Source: Alphaproteobacteria bacterium
GTDB taxonomy: Bacteria > Pseudomonadota > Alphaproteobacteria > ATCC43930 > CGMCC-115725
NCBI GenBank assembly: GCA_030041335.1
Contig: JASHOB010000137.1
Location: forward strand, 27,685 to 91,684
Length of the DNA stretch: 64,000 bases
Reading direction: 5' to 3'
This document shows, piece after piece, positions 18,470 to 26,932 of the stretch; position 1 is the first letter of the stretch, and each line of letters opens with the position of its first letter. Position numbers and translations under genes: made by a program. Below the pieces are notes generated by a model. It worked only from the letters and a program-made list of their open reading frames with translations. It ran no database searches and had not been told where the DNA came from.

Positions 18470-19135
18470 ATGACCACCCTGACAACCACCCCGCTGGCGC
18501 CCTTGCTGCATCGCTTGTTCGAAGAGGCGGATGCGGCGTCGCCGGGGGTGAGCACGGCCATGGCCCGTCTCTCCGCCGAAGAGCGGGAACGGCTGATGCG
18601 GAGCAAGACGGATTATCTCGACTACTATCGGCACCTGAAGGATCTTCCGCTCCCGGTCTCGCGCGAGACTGGTGCGCTGCTCTATATATTGGCGCGTGGC
18701 TGCAACGCCCGGTCGATCGTCGAGTTCGGGACCTCGTTCGGCATTTCGACGCTGCACCTCGCCGCGGCCCTGCGCGATAACGGTGGCGGCAACCTCATCA
18801 CCACCGAGTTCGAGCCGTCCAAGGTGGCACGGGCGCGGGCCAATCTCACGGCCGGGGGTCTCATCGACCTCGTGGAGATCCGAGTGGGCGACGCCCTGCA
18901 GACGCTGAAGGTCAATCCCCCCGAAACAGTCGACCTATTGCTGCTCGACGGCGCTAAGGCCCTCTATCCGGATATCCTGAGCTTGGTTGAGAGCCGCCTC
19001 AGGCCGGGCGCCTTCATCGTTGCCGACAACGCCGACTATTGCCCCGACTATTTGGCGTACGTGCGCTCGCCCGCAAACGGCTACATGTCCACGCCATTCG
19101 CCGAAGACGTCGAGTTGTCCATGCGGGTCGGCTAG
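18470..19135 (+). CDS. SAM-dependent O-methyltransferase
   Basis: This 221-aa class I methyltransferase is of the catechol/caffeoyl-CoA O-methyltransferase type. Motif I is IVEFGTSFGISTLHLAAALR (about 80-99), the acidic residue binding ribose lies in TTEFEPSK, and the metal/catalytic stretch is LLLLDGAKALYPDILSLVE (about 153-171) followed by FIVADNADY. It would transfer a methyl from SAM to a small-molecule hydroxyl in the cytoplasm. The start at 18470 is the first ATG before the clear fold; the ribosome site is weak (GGAGACG). It diverges from a TetR gene. A methyltransferase beside putative demethylating enzymes is notable. Confidence 0.85.
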   Translation: MTTLTTTPLAPLLHRLFEEADAASPGVSTAMARLSAEERERLMRSKTDYLDYYRHLKDLPLPVSRETGALLYILARGCNARSIVEFGTSFGISTLHLAAALRDNGGGNLITTEFEPSKVARARANLTAGGLIDLVEIRVGDALQTLKVNPPETVDLLLLDGAKALYPDILSLVESRLRPGAFIVADNADYCPDYLAYVRSPANGYMSTPFAEDVELSMRVG

Positions 19136-20126
19136 AGCCGACCTCAGTCGCGGCATATGCCGGAGCATCCTCGCAATTTCGACAGCATCTCCGCCGAACT
19201 GAAACGGGTCGCGCGAAAACCTGGAAGACACCGCGCGCGGTTTGCTCCGTCCTTCTCGAGCGGCTCACGGCCGCAAGAAAAACGTCGTGCGCGAAGCTGA
19301 CTGACTTTTCCATGGGCCGCCGCGGTCGAGACGGGATTCGCCGCAGTATTCGCATTCGGATGTACCCACCGTGCTCGTTCGGCGATCGCTTCCCTCGGGA
19401 AACCGTGGGCGGTTGCTGCTTCAACAACGGGGTCGATCGAGCCGGCTCGGGCGCGACCAGACGCTGATCGCGCAGTCTCGTAGATGAGCGTCAACATCGG
19501 TCCGTGGGCTACGACCTCGACTCTGCGCTGACACTTCCGATGCAAGCTAGAAGCCACCCCCTCCTAGACATCGAGCACGCGCGCTCGTCGGTCCTGCCTA
19601 AGAGCCAGACAACGCCGTAGACCAAGGACCCGCGTTTAGATGCACTACCGTTGCGTAACCCGAGCGGCCACGCGAAATTGATAATCGCGAGGGAGCGCAG
19701 CCCTAAGAGATTTCGAGGTCGGACACCGAATCGCCATTTGTTCGAATACCATTTTGGAGGCATGGCCGAAAATAAGGCTGCAAACGTCCCGTCTGCTGAC
19801 TCGCGGCACTTTCATTTACCCGATTCTCCGCCGTTTCGCCGACTATCGTCCACGCGCCCGAGCACAGCCGCAGCCAGCATTCCCACTTTACTGACGAGTG
19901 CCGCGTCAGCTGCCGGTGCGAACGTCGGCACCGGGCAACCGCCATTGGTGCCGCGGACGATATTGTATCCCGCAATTTTGTCAGCCGGACTTGACCAATG
20001 GTGAAAACCGATGTTTCGCCCCGATCATCACCGGTCGATTATCTCGCTCTGATGTTTTGTGAGCACTGCCAGCAGTTCCTACCCTCTTATATTCGACCGC
20101 GCGGTGCCAGGAGCGGTAACCGCCCT
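19136..20126. other. Nearly 1 kb without a recognised gene
   Basis: Frames on both strands are poor. One minus-strand stretch around 19810-20000 reads somewhat like protein (PADKIAGYNIVRGTNGG, then ALVSKVGMLAAAVLGRVDDS), perhaps the end of a decayed gene, but I cannot name it. Confidence 0.35.
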
Positions 20127-20735
20127 TTACCTGCGCGGCGCCGGCTTGCGAGCTTGGCGCGCGCGCTTCCAGCCTTGAAGAACCAGCCGGGCCGCACACT
20201 TTGCTTGGCGTGCGGCGTTCCGGTTGCCTTCGCCCGCGGAGACAATCGCGCCTTTCATCAACATGTGCCAGGCCTGCGCGAATTTCTCGGGTTCGCGCAA
20301 GTTTGCTTCCTCGGCCAACCCACGCACGATGGCGCGGATCCTTGCAAGATGAATGGCGGCGGCGCGGCGGACCGGGCTGTCTGCGCTCGATTCCAACAGG
20401 ACGTTGATGAAAGAACAGCCCTCGAACGACCTTTTGTGAAACCATCCATCAAAGACGTCGAAAATCGCCAACAGGCGGCCTTCCGGGGTGGTCGCGCGGC
20501 GCTTAATTTCGGTTTCAAGCCAAGCGCGGGTCCATACCGCTTCCCGCCGATCGAGGAACGCGATCGCAAGCTCGACCTTTGTCTTGAAGTTGCCGTAAAG
20601 GCTGGCTTTGGCGCAGCCGGACTTGGCGAGGATCGCATCGATGCCAACCTGGTTGACACCATCCCTCGAAAACAAGTCATACGCGGCATCGATAAGCCGT
20701 TCACGCGGTCTGCCTTCTGTTTGCCTCGTCGTCAA
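20127..20735 (-). CDS. TetR-family regulator of MetE-like copy 3
   Basis: The chosen TTG start at 20735 has GAAGGA eight bases upstream and gives a normal 202-aa TetR protein; the frame extends to 20846 with no ribosome site. The HTH spans about residues 8-55 (RERLIDAAYDLFSRDGVNQV, GIDAILAKSGCAKASLYGNF). The C-terminal domain contains GWFHKRSFEGCSFINVLLE, common in the branch that senses electrophiles or small aromatics. A perfect 10-bp palindrome lies 204 bp upstream, in front of the divergent MetE-like gene, and is the likely operator. Confidence 0.85.
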   Translation of the reverse strand: MTTRQTEGRPRERLIDAAYDLFSRDGVNQVGIDAILAKSGCAKASLYGNFKTKVELAIAFLDRREAVWTRAWLETEIKRRATTPEGRLLAIFDVFDGWFHKRSFEGCSFINVLLESSADSPVRRAAAIHLARIRAIVRGLAEEANLREPEKFAQAWHMLMKGAIVSAGEGNRNAARQAKCAARLVLQGWKRARQARKPAPRR

Positions 20736-20938
20736 ATATTGGTCCTTCGTTCGCAGCCCAGCAGGGGTGTCTTCAACATGCCACGGCATTTCTAACATTT
20801 GGTCATCGAGCGATGCAAAGGGCCACCTTTTGATCATCGCAAGCACTTGCCAGAAACATGACCGCGGGTTGACCGGCTGATAAAATTGCTGATAGCCGAC
20901 GGGATTGCAACTTGACCACCCGACTTGACTCGGAATAT

Positions 20939-20960
20939 ATAGACAGACTTGTCTGTCTAT
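20939..20960. promoter_or_regulatory. Perfect palindrome, TetR-type operator
   Basis: Arms ATAGACAGAC and GTCTGTCTAT are separated by TT: 10 bp each, perfect. The site lies between a TetR gene and the divergent MetE-like copy 3, 63 bp before the latter's start. Sites built on TAGACAGAC-type half-sites are typical for TetR regulators in proteobacteria. Repression of both genes is inferred. Confidence 0.8.
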
Positions 20961-21022
20961 TAGACCGAATCAAATGGACGGTCAAAGAGCGCGCACGATA
21001 AACAGCCCAAGGGAGGCTATCG

Positions 21023-22192
21023 ATGAACTTCGACTTACGCGCCGCCACGGGTATTCCAACGGAGCCAGTCGGCTCGATCCCGCGGCCGCTCAAGCTGCAA
21101 CAGGCTTACGCGGCTTATGACGCCAAGAAAGTTACCAAGGCTCAGCTTGAGGCCGAACAGGATGCCGCTGTCGCCGACACGATCAAGCGGTTCGAAGCGA
21201 CCGGATCGCCGATCATCACCGATGGCGAGCAACGGGTCTCGAGCTTCGCTACATATCCGATCGCCGACACTCTCGCCGGCACCGGATTGGCCCGGAACCT
21301 GGCGCCAGGAGGGCAATATTTCGCGATCTTTGCAGACGGCCACAATCGCCAGCTGCCCAAAATCACCGGCGGTCCATTCCGCTACAATTTCTACGCGGGC
21401 GAACTCGTCAAGAAGGCGGTCACGATGACCAGCAAGCCGCTCCATCAGGCGGTTATCGCACCATCAATGATGTATCTGCTCTACCCACTCGACGGCGAAG
21501 TGTCGGGTTATCCGCGCAAGCAGTTTGAGGAGGACATTGTCAACGAATGCGAGAAGGACATCCGCTCTTGCTTCGCGGCCGGCGCCACCCACGTTGTCAC
21601 GGACTTCACGGAAGGCCGCTTGGCGCCGCGCAATGATCCGCGCAACCCCTGGACCACGCGCAACCTTCTTCCCTTCTTTATTGAACTAGACAATCGGGTG
21701 CTAGATCGCTTTTCAGCGGACGAGCGCAAGAACATCGGCGTTCACGTCTGTCCGGGGGGCGATGTCGATTCGGTTCACAGTGCCGATGTCCCCTACGAGG
21801 AACTCCTGAAGCACCTCTTCAAGCTCAATGCCGGCTACTTCCAGATGGAAATGGCTGGCGAGCGCGATCGTGAAGCCGCGTGCAAGCTCGTCGGCAAGCA
21901 CCTTCGGGAGGATGCGAAGGGCGTCTCGCAAATGGCCTACATCGGCGTCATTGTGACGCAAAGCCCACGTCCCGAGTCCGCCCAGGAAGTCTGCGATCAG
22001 CTGGTTGCTGCCGCCAAGTACGTCGACAAAGAGCGCCTCGGTTCGACCGACGATTGCGGCTTCTCTCCATTCAGCATCGACAGCAAGCCGAACCACGGCT
22101 CGCCTGACTATGCGCGCGATATCGCATTCCAGAAGATCGCAAACCGCGTCGCTGGTACCAAAATGGCGGCCGAGAAGCTCGGGGTGCACTGA
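21023..22192 (+). CDS. Core MetE-like zinc methyltransferase (copy 3)
   Basis: This 389-aa protein is the most divergent of the three MetE-core proteins. Zinc ligands are His241 and Cys243 (GVHVCPGG), a Glu in FQMEMAGE (about 276) and Cys345 (STDDCGFSPF). Landmarks are IPTEPVGSIPRP (11-22), TDGEQRVSSF (66-75) and HVVTDFTEGRLAPRNDPRNP (190-209). The folate-binding barrel is absent. The AGGGAGG ribosome site is excellent. A perfect TetR-type palindrome lies in its promoter and the TetR gene diverges from it, so expression is probably induced by a small molecule. Sequence in this branch also resembles epoxyalkane:coenzyme M transferase-like proteins, so the acceptor need not be homocysteine. Confidence 0.85.
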   Translation: MNFDLRAATGIPTEPVGSIPRPLKLQQAYAAYDAKKVTKAQLEAEQDAAVADTIKRFEATGSPIITDGEQRVSSFATYPIADTLAGTGLARNLAPGGQYFAIFADGHNRQLPKITGGPFRYNFYAGELVKKAVTMTSKPLHQAVIAPSMMYLLYPLDGEVSGYPRKQFEEDIVNECEKDIRSCFAAGATHVVTDFTEGRLAPRNDPRNPWTTRNLLPFFIELDNRVLDRFSADERKNIGVHVCPGGDVDSVHSADVPYEELLKHLFKLNAGYFQMEMAGERDREAACKLVGKHLREDAKGVSQMAYIGVIVTQSPRPESAQEVCDQLVAAAKYVDKERLGSTDDCGFSPFSIDSKPNHGSPDYARDIAFQKIANRVAGTKMAAEKLGVH

Positions 22193-22282
22193 AGGCCGCC
22201 CTGCCCGCTTGGCAGTCTGGCGGCCTTTGCACACAATGGCTTGGACCGGTATGGCAGCCGTTTGGCCAGTGTGTCACGCTCG

Positions 22283-22783
22283 TCAGCCGGAGCGGCGAAG
22301 ATCGTAGACGGATTCGTCTCGGATGGCGTCCGCGAACTTTCGCATGAGCCGGGCCAGTTCGTCGATGTCACGCGCATCCCACGTCTTGAAGATGGCGCGG
22401 CCGATCCGCTCGCGCGCAGCATCGACCAGATCGGTCATCGCCTTGCCCTTCGGAGTGACGGCCGCTTCGCGAACGCGGCGATCGGCAGCACCTCCCCGGC
22501 GCTCCACCAGACCCAGGCTTTCAAGCTTTGCGAGCTGCCGACTGACGGTCGTGTAATCGCGTGCCACGCGGTCGGCCAATTCCACAACGCCGATCGGCCC
22601 AAACCTCTCGATACCGACGAGCAGCGGGAACAACGCTCTGTCGAGCGGTATCCCGGCTTCTTCGATCAGCAACTTGTCCCGCTGCGGCCGGTTCATCGTG
22701 CTGACAATGTCGAGGGTGGCGCCGTGAAGGGCGCGGAGCCGCTCGCCAATATGTGTATTTTGCACCTTCTTTCTTGACGCCAT
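22283..22783 (-). CDS. MarR-family regulator
   Basis: This 166-aa MarR-type repressor begins at ATG 22783 (MASRKKVQNTHIGERLRALH). The winged helix is RFGPIGVVELADRVARDYTT, VSRQLAKLESLGLVERRGGA, DRRVREAAVTPKGKAM. It diverges from a quinone-oxidoreductase gene. A perfect palindrome lies between the two starts, and a second, weaker copy lies inside its own first codons (22749-22769), so autorepression by two bound dimers is likely. Confidence 0.9.
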   Translation of the reverse strand: MASRKKVQNTHIGERLRALHGATLDIVSTMNRPQRDKLLIEEAGIPLDRALFPLLVGIERFGPIGVVELADRVARDYTTVSRQLAKLESLGLVERRGGAADRRVREAAVTPKGKAMTDLVDAARERIGRAIFKTWDARDIDELARLMRKFADAIRDESVYDLRRSG

Positions 22784-22817
22784 TGGGGGATTCCATATAT
22801 GTGCATTATGCACATAT
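22749..22817. promoter_or_regulatory. Two MarR-type operators
   Basis: The main site is at 22797-22817: arms ATATGTGCAT and ATGCACATAT around one T, perfect. A second copy at 22749-22769 (ATATGTGTATTTTGCAC...) matches the main site in 16 of 21 positions and lies within the 5' end of the marR reading frame. Their centres are 48 bp apart. Both should bind the MarR product. Confidence 0.8.
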
Positions 22818-22845
22818 CTTCGCCAGCCGCAAAGGAAAGACCATC

Positions 22846-23826
22846 TTGAAAGCTGCAATTGTTCGGTCACCCGGACATACTCCTGTCTATGGAGACTTCC
22901 CGGAACCGAAGCCCTCCCCGGGCGAGAACTGCGTCACGGTCACCGCCGCGGCGCTCAGCCATGTCACCAGAAGCCGTGCCTCCGGTACGCACTATAGCGT
23001 GTCCAGTCTGGTCCCCTTCGTCGTCGGAATCGATGGGGTAGGACGGCTCGACGACGAAAGGCGGGTGTACTTCGTCCTGCCGCGCCCGCCATACGGTAGC
23101 ATGGCCGAAAGAACAGTAGTGCCTTCCGCACTGTGCCTGGCGATCCCCGATGACGTGGATGACGTGACGGCTGCCGCCATCACCAATCCCGGTGTGTCGT
23201 CCTGGGCCGCCTATACGGAACGCGCTCGACTCAAGGTGGGTGAGACCGTTCTGGTCAACGGGGCCACTGGCACAGCGGGCCGTCTCGCCGTGCAGATCGC
23301 CCGGCACCTTGGCGCGAGGAAGGTCATCGCGACTGGCCGCAACGCCAATGCTCTGCGTGCGCTCGCGACCCTTGGCGCCGATGTAACGATCCCCCTTGTC
23401 GAGGACGAGACAGCCTTGGAGGCGAGCTTCAGGGAACAGTTCGCCGAAGGAGTCGATGTCGTCATCGACTACCTATGGGGGAGGAGTGCCCATTGTATTT
23501 TAATCGCTGGTGCCAAGGCCGGAACGGATGGCGTGCCCATCCGCTTCGTCCACGTTGGCTCGGTCAGTGGACCAGACATTATCCTGCCGAGCGCCGTTCT
23601 CCGCTCGTCGGCGATCGAACTTATGGGCAGTGGCATCGGCAGCGTTCCTCTGGATCGCTTCGTCGCCGCCATCGGCAGGCTGCTGCAAGCGGCCGTGCCT
23701 GGCGACTTCAAAATCGCGACCAATCCCGTCCCCCTGTCGGACGTCGAACAGGCATGGTTCAAGGATGACAGCGACCGGCGTACCGTCTTCATCGTGGGCT
23801 CCAAGCCACAGAAGGGGGTTTGCTAA
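22846..23826 (+). CDS. Zinc-free quinone-oxidoreductase-like MDR protein
   Basis: This 326-aa medium-chain dehydrogenase/reductase is of the NADPH:quinone oxidoreductase branch. The start is TTG 22846, eight bases after AAGGAAAG; the product begins LKAAIVRSPGHTPVYGDFPE. The nucleotide motif is VLVNGATGTAGRLAVQIARH (about 135-154), the AxxGxxG form used for NADPH. The catalytic zinc Cys/His of alcohol dehydrogenases are absent. It probably reduces enones or quinones in the cytoplasm. It is under the MarR palindromes just upstream, a common arrangement for electrophile-induced reductases. Confidence 0.87.
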   Translation: MKAAIVRSPGHTPVYGDFPEPKPSPGENCVTVTAAALSHVTRSRASGTHYSVSSLVPFVVGIDGVGRLDDERRVYFVLPRPPYGSMAERTVVPSALCLAIPDDVDDVTAAAITNPGVSSWAAYTERARLKVGETVLVNGATGTAGRLAVQIARHLGARKVIATGRNANALRALATLGADVTIPLVEDETALEASFREQFAEGVDVVIDYLWGRSAHCILIAGAKAGTDGVPIRFVHVGSVSGPDIILPSAVLRSSAIELMGSGIGSVPLDRFVAAIGRLLQAAVPGDFKIATNPVPLSDVEQAWFKDDSDRRTVFIVGSKPQKGVC

Positions 23827-24247
23827 GACCCGAATGCCGTTCTACGCTGCGACCATCGGGCTGCACCAGCCTGCGACCGGGATTTCGATTGCGGGTGGCG
23901 GCGATCGAAGATTTTCACGGATTTTGGCGCCGCCATCAAAGAACGATCGGATCTTAGAGCGCAGCGCGCTCCGCGAGGGCGCGCCTGCCGAAGATTCGGT
24001 CTGATCGAATCGCAGCGGAGTTCAGAATCGCGGGATGGCGCCGTGCTGTGATTGCGCTGCTCCGACTCCCTTTGGTTTTCCTGGGCCACGGTTTCCGATC
24101 ACGCGCTGCCGGCGTCAAAATCGTCTTGCGTCACCGGCTCAATATCCAACGACAACGGATGCTTGCTACCGAAGGTCTCACGGGTGCCGACAACGGGCCG
24201 AATTCCGCAGTTGCTGCGGCCCGGTCGGTTTCGGTCTCATCAAGCAA
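23827..24247. other. Intergenic stretch, nothing recognised
   Basis: This is the gap between the convergent MDR and adenosine-kinase genes. No protein-like frame, hairpin or RNA gene was seen. Confidence 0.4.
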
Positions 24248-24733
24248 CTAAAACTTGTAGCCGATCCCTCGCAGCAGCCCTTTGCGCCACGCGATATCGG
24301 CGTCTGTTTCGACACCAAGCGGCGAAGCGCCGTCCACCACGCCGAGCACGCCGCGGCCCTGTTCGGTTTGCGCGACGATCACTTGTGTCGGATTGGCTGT
24401 TGCGCAATAGATGCGGCAAACCTCGGGCACCGCGCGCACTGCCGCCAGCACGTTGACGGGGAAGAACCCGTCGCCCAGAAAGATCAGGAAGATGTGGCCA
24501 GCGCCGATCGCCAATGCATTGTCGCGCGCCAGGGCGAGGGTGGCTTCGTCAGTGCCGGACCAGCGCACCAACCGCTTACCGGAGGCCTCGCAGAACGCGA
24601 GCCCGAACCTGATGCCCGGAACCGCGCCGACCAGGGCCTCATGCAGATCTTCCACGGTCTTGATGAAATGCGATTGGCCGAAAATGAAGTTGACGGCGTC
24701 CGGCTTGATGATGGGGACCACGGCGAGTTCCAT
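24248..24733 (-). CDS. Adenosine-specific kinase family protein
   Basis: This 161-aa protein belongs to the small archaeal/bacterial adenosine-specific kinase family (formerly DUF355). The match is full-length: FGQSHFIKTVEDLHEALVGA (about 18-37), FGLAFCEASGKRLVRWSGTD (about 43-62), NALAIGAGHIFLIFLGDGFF, RIYCATANPTQVIVAQTEQG and GVVDGASPLGVETD. Characterised relatives convert adenosine to AMP with ATP. GGAGCGCAG precedes the ATG. The divergent neighbour is a SAM hydrolase that produces adenosine, which suggests a joint adenosine-salvage job. Confidence 0.9.
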   Translation of the reverse strand: MELAVVPIIKPDAVNFIFGQSHFIKTVEDLHEALVGAVPGIRFGLAFCEASGKRLVRWSGTDEATLALARDNALAIGAGHIFLIFLGDGFFPVNVLAAVRAVPEVCRIYCATANPTQVIVAQTEQGRGVLGVVDGASPLGVETDADIAWRKGLLRGIGYKF

Positions 24734-24869
24734 AGCTGCGCTCCTCTAGAGTAGGCTACCCAATCCACGCTAAGGTGCCGGAGCGTGATTGCAACCCGCT
24801 CCAGGCCACCGATTTCGCAGGCAATCGGGCGTACCAGTGGATCCTGGAAACCAAGGAGGAGCGGTCAAG

Positions 24870-25037
24870 ATGAAATTTCGTCCCCTGCATCTCGGCGTTA
24901 TGGTGTCAATCCCTTCGAACGCGACCCGGAACGGCCTGGCGGCACCGGTGCAAGTGATTGCGCGTAACGAGTCGGACCTCCACCGACTGGTCTGTCTGCC
25001 TGGGGCGGACCGCCCCGCAACTAAGCTGGCAACATGA
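24870..25037 (+). CDS. 55-aa ORF coupled to SAM hydrolase
   Basis: ATG 24870 follows a superb AAGGAGGAG site. The frame ends with TGA overlapping the next gene's ATG (ATGA, 25034-25037), so it is probably translated and coupled. The first residues, MKFRPLHLGVMVSIP, closely resemble the start of GroES (MKFRPLHDRVVVRRI). After that the similarity is lost and the rest looks unstructured. It may be a captured groES 5' end reused as a translational leader; a real function for the peptide is not evident. Confidence 0.5.
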   Translation: MKFRPLHLGVMVSIPSNATRNGLAAPVQVIARNESDLHRLVCLPGADRPATKLAT

Positions 25038-25759
25038 TTGTGCTGTTCACGGACTTTGGGTTGCACGGTCCCTATACGGGTCAGATGAAGGCGGTGCTGC
25101 ACCAGATGGCGCCGGGCACACCCATTGTTGATCTGTTCGCTGATGCGCCGGCCGGCAACCCGAAGGCATCAGCCTACCTGTTGGCGGCTTATGCTATGTG
25201 GTTCCCGGCCGGAACCATCTTTCTCTGCGTCGTCGACCCCGGCGTCGGTGGCGCCCGCCCGCCCGTTATCGTGGAGGCCGACGGCCGGTGGTATGTCGGC
25301 CCCGGCAATGGATTGTTCGAGCTGATTCAACGTCGTGCCCGGGCGACTCGCCGCTGGCATATCGACTGGAAGCCAGAGCGGCTATCGGCAAGTTTTCATG
25401 GGCGCGATCTCTTCGCACCGGTTGCAGCCATGTTGGGACGCGGAGAGCCGCCGCTGGGCCGGCCTTACCAAGATGGCGTGCATCGCCAGGCAGAATGGCC
25501 TGATGATTTTTGCGCGATCGTTTACATCGACCATTTCGGCAACGCCATGACGGGGCTGAGGGCGGCAATGCTGCCCTCCGATGCCAGGCTTGCGGCGGCC
25601 GATCGGGTATTCGAACGCGCGAGAACATTCGGCGACCTGCCGCCCGGCGCGGGTTTCTGGTACGAGAATTCGAACGGGCTTGCGGAGATTGCCGTCAATC
25701 TGGGACGCGCCGACGATGAGTTCGGTTTGACGATCGGCATTCCGGTCCAGATCGTCTAA
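25034..25759 (+). CDS. SAM hydrolase (SAM hydroxide adenosyltransferase)
   Basis: This 241-aa member of the DUF62/SAM-HAT family uses activated water to split S-adenosylmethionine into adenosine and methionine. Family motifs are LFTDFGLHGPYTGQMKAVL (about 4-22, active-site Asp7), TIFLCVVDPGVGG (about 61-73), YVGPGNGLFELI (about 87-98), GRDLFAPVAAML (about 123-134) and the C-terminal YIDHFGNAMT. It is cytoplasmic. It is translated after the 55-aa leader frame (ATGA overlap) and diverges from the adenosine-specific kinase gene. Confidence 0.9.
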   Translation: MIVLFTDFGLHGPYTGQMKAVLHQMAPGTPIVDLFADAPAGNPKASAYLLAAYAMWFPAGTIFLCVVDPGVGGARPPVIVEADGRWYVGPGNGLFELIQRRARATRRWHIDWKPERLSASFHGRDLFAPVAAMLGRGEPPLGRPYQDGVHRQAEWPDDFCAIVYIDHFGNAMTGLRAAMLPSDARLAAADRVFERARTFGDLPPGAGFWYENSNGLAEIAVNLGRADDEFGLTIGIPVQIV

Positions 25760-25965
25760 GATCGTCTCCTGCATCGATAGGTAACACCGCACCAGGCCGC
25801 TCCGCTTGCGGCAGGCGCCAGAGAGCCCCATTCTCCTATTGTCTCTACTGGAAACCCAATCCATCGGGTCAGCCCCGACGAAGCGGCTAATGGCCGCTCG
25901 GCGATAGCGGTCGCTGCCTACTGGTCGGGTGGCCGCTGGCTGGGGTGTTCTGTCTGACAACGGCC

Positions 25966-26565
25966 TTACGATGCGCTCCCCAACAAGGGAACGATCGCGC
26001 CCGCCAGTTTGGCCCCGGATTCCGAGGAGGGCAAGAATTTGAGGAACTTACCCGTGCCGCTCATAACGTAAATCAGCGAGGAATGATCCATCAAATAGCT
26101 GCCGTCGGGCTCGTCGCGCCGTTTGTAATAAACGCCGAACTCCTTGGCAACCGTAGCGGTGGCCGCCGCGTTGCCCACTAAGCCTTGGATGCGCGGGTCG
26201 AATGCCTTGACGTAGTTCGCCATCACTTTCGGCGTGTCGCGCGCCGGATCGATTGAGATGAAAAGGGGAACTACATTTTTCGCATCCGGGCCGAGCTTCG
26301 CCATCGCTTGAGCGATGTTGTTGAGCGCAGTTGGGCAAGCGTCCGGACAATAGGTGTAGCCGAAATAGATCAGCATCGTCTTGCCGCGGTAGGTCTGATC
26401 GGTCACGGTCATACCGGTGTTGGCATCGGTCAACTTGAAAGGCCCGCCGATGTCGGGTGAAGCGGCTGAGGGCCGCTCCAGCCATACGACCGCGCCTGCC
26501 ACGGCAATCGCCGCCGTGATGGCAATCAGCACCAGCAGAATGCCGATCCGGAACTTTTGAGCCAT
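25966..26565 (-). CDS. SCO1/SenC copper chaperone
   Basis: This 199-aa SCO family protein delivers copper to cytochrome c oxidase. An N-terminal membrane anchor (residues 8-28) precedes a thioredoxin-like domain. The copper ligands are Cys73 and Cys77 (TYCPDACP) and His161 (LMDHSS), a complete set. FISIDPARDTPKVMANY (about 102-118) is typical. It stands alone here with no oxidase genes, so it may act on an oxidase encoded elsewhere. Confidence 0.92.
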   Translation of the reverse strand: MAQKFRIGILLVLIAITAAIAVAGAVVWLERPSAASPDIGGPFKLTDANTGMTVTDQTYRGKTMLIYFGYTYCPDACPTALNNIAQAMAKLGPDAKNVVPLFISIDPARDTPKVMANYVKAFDPRIQGLVGNAAATATVAKEFGVYYKRRDEPDGSYLMDHSSLIYVMSGTGKFLKFLPSSESGAKLAGAIVPLLGSAS

Positions 26566-26932
26566 GGCGGCATACTACACCCACCAATGGCCACGCCAAT
26601 CTGCTCGCTTGCGGCAATTTGGCCAGCTAACAGCGAATTTAGGCATGCCGACCGCTTGCGCCGTGCTTTCCTGCTGAAAAAAGTGTGCATCGTCGCACCC
26701 AAGGAGAATATTTGTCGTGATTTCAAATACCCTAGGTTCGATTTTGTAGTTCAAGACCGGGGCGAACTGGACGGTTGGACACGATCATGCGCGATTCATT
26801 CGCCTGTGCCCGCGATTGTGACCGCCATCGGCGGCTGGTATTGCTAAGGTCCCGGCGCGTTCGTTGGGCAAGATCCGCCTAATTGCGTCCCGATATCGCC
26901 AACGCGGACGTCGCGACTGCAGGAGGCATGAC
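26566..26932. other. Intergenic stretch
   Basis: Upstream regions of the divergent SCO and dehalogenase genes. I see no operator or RNA feature that I can support. Confidence 0.35.
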
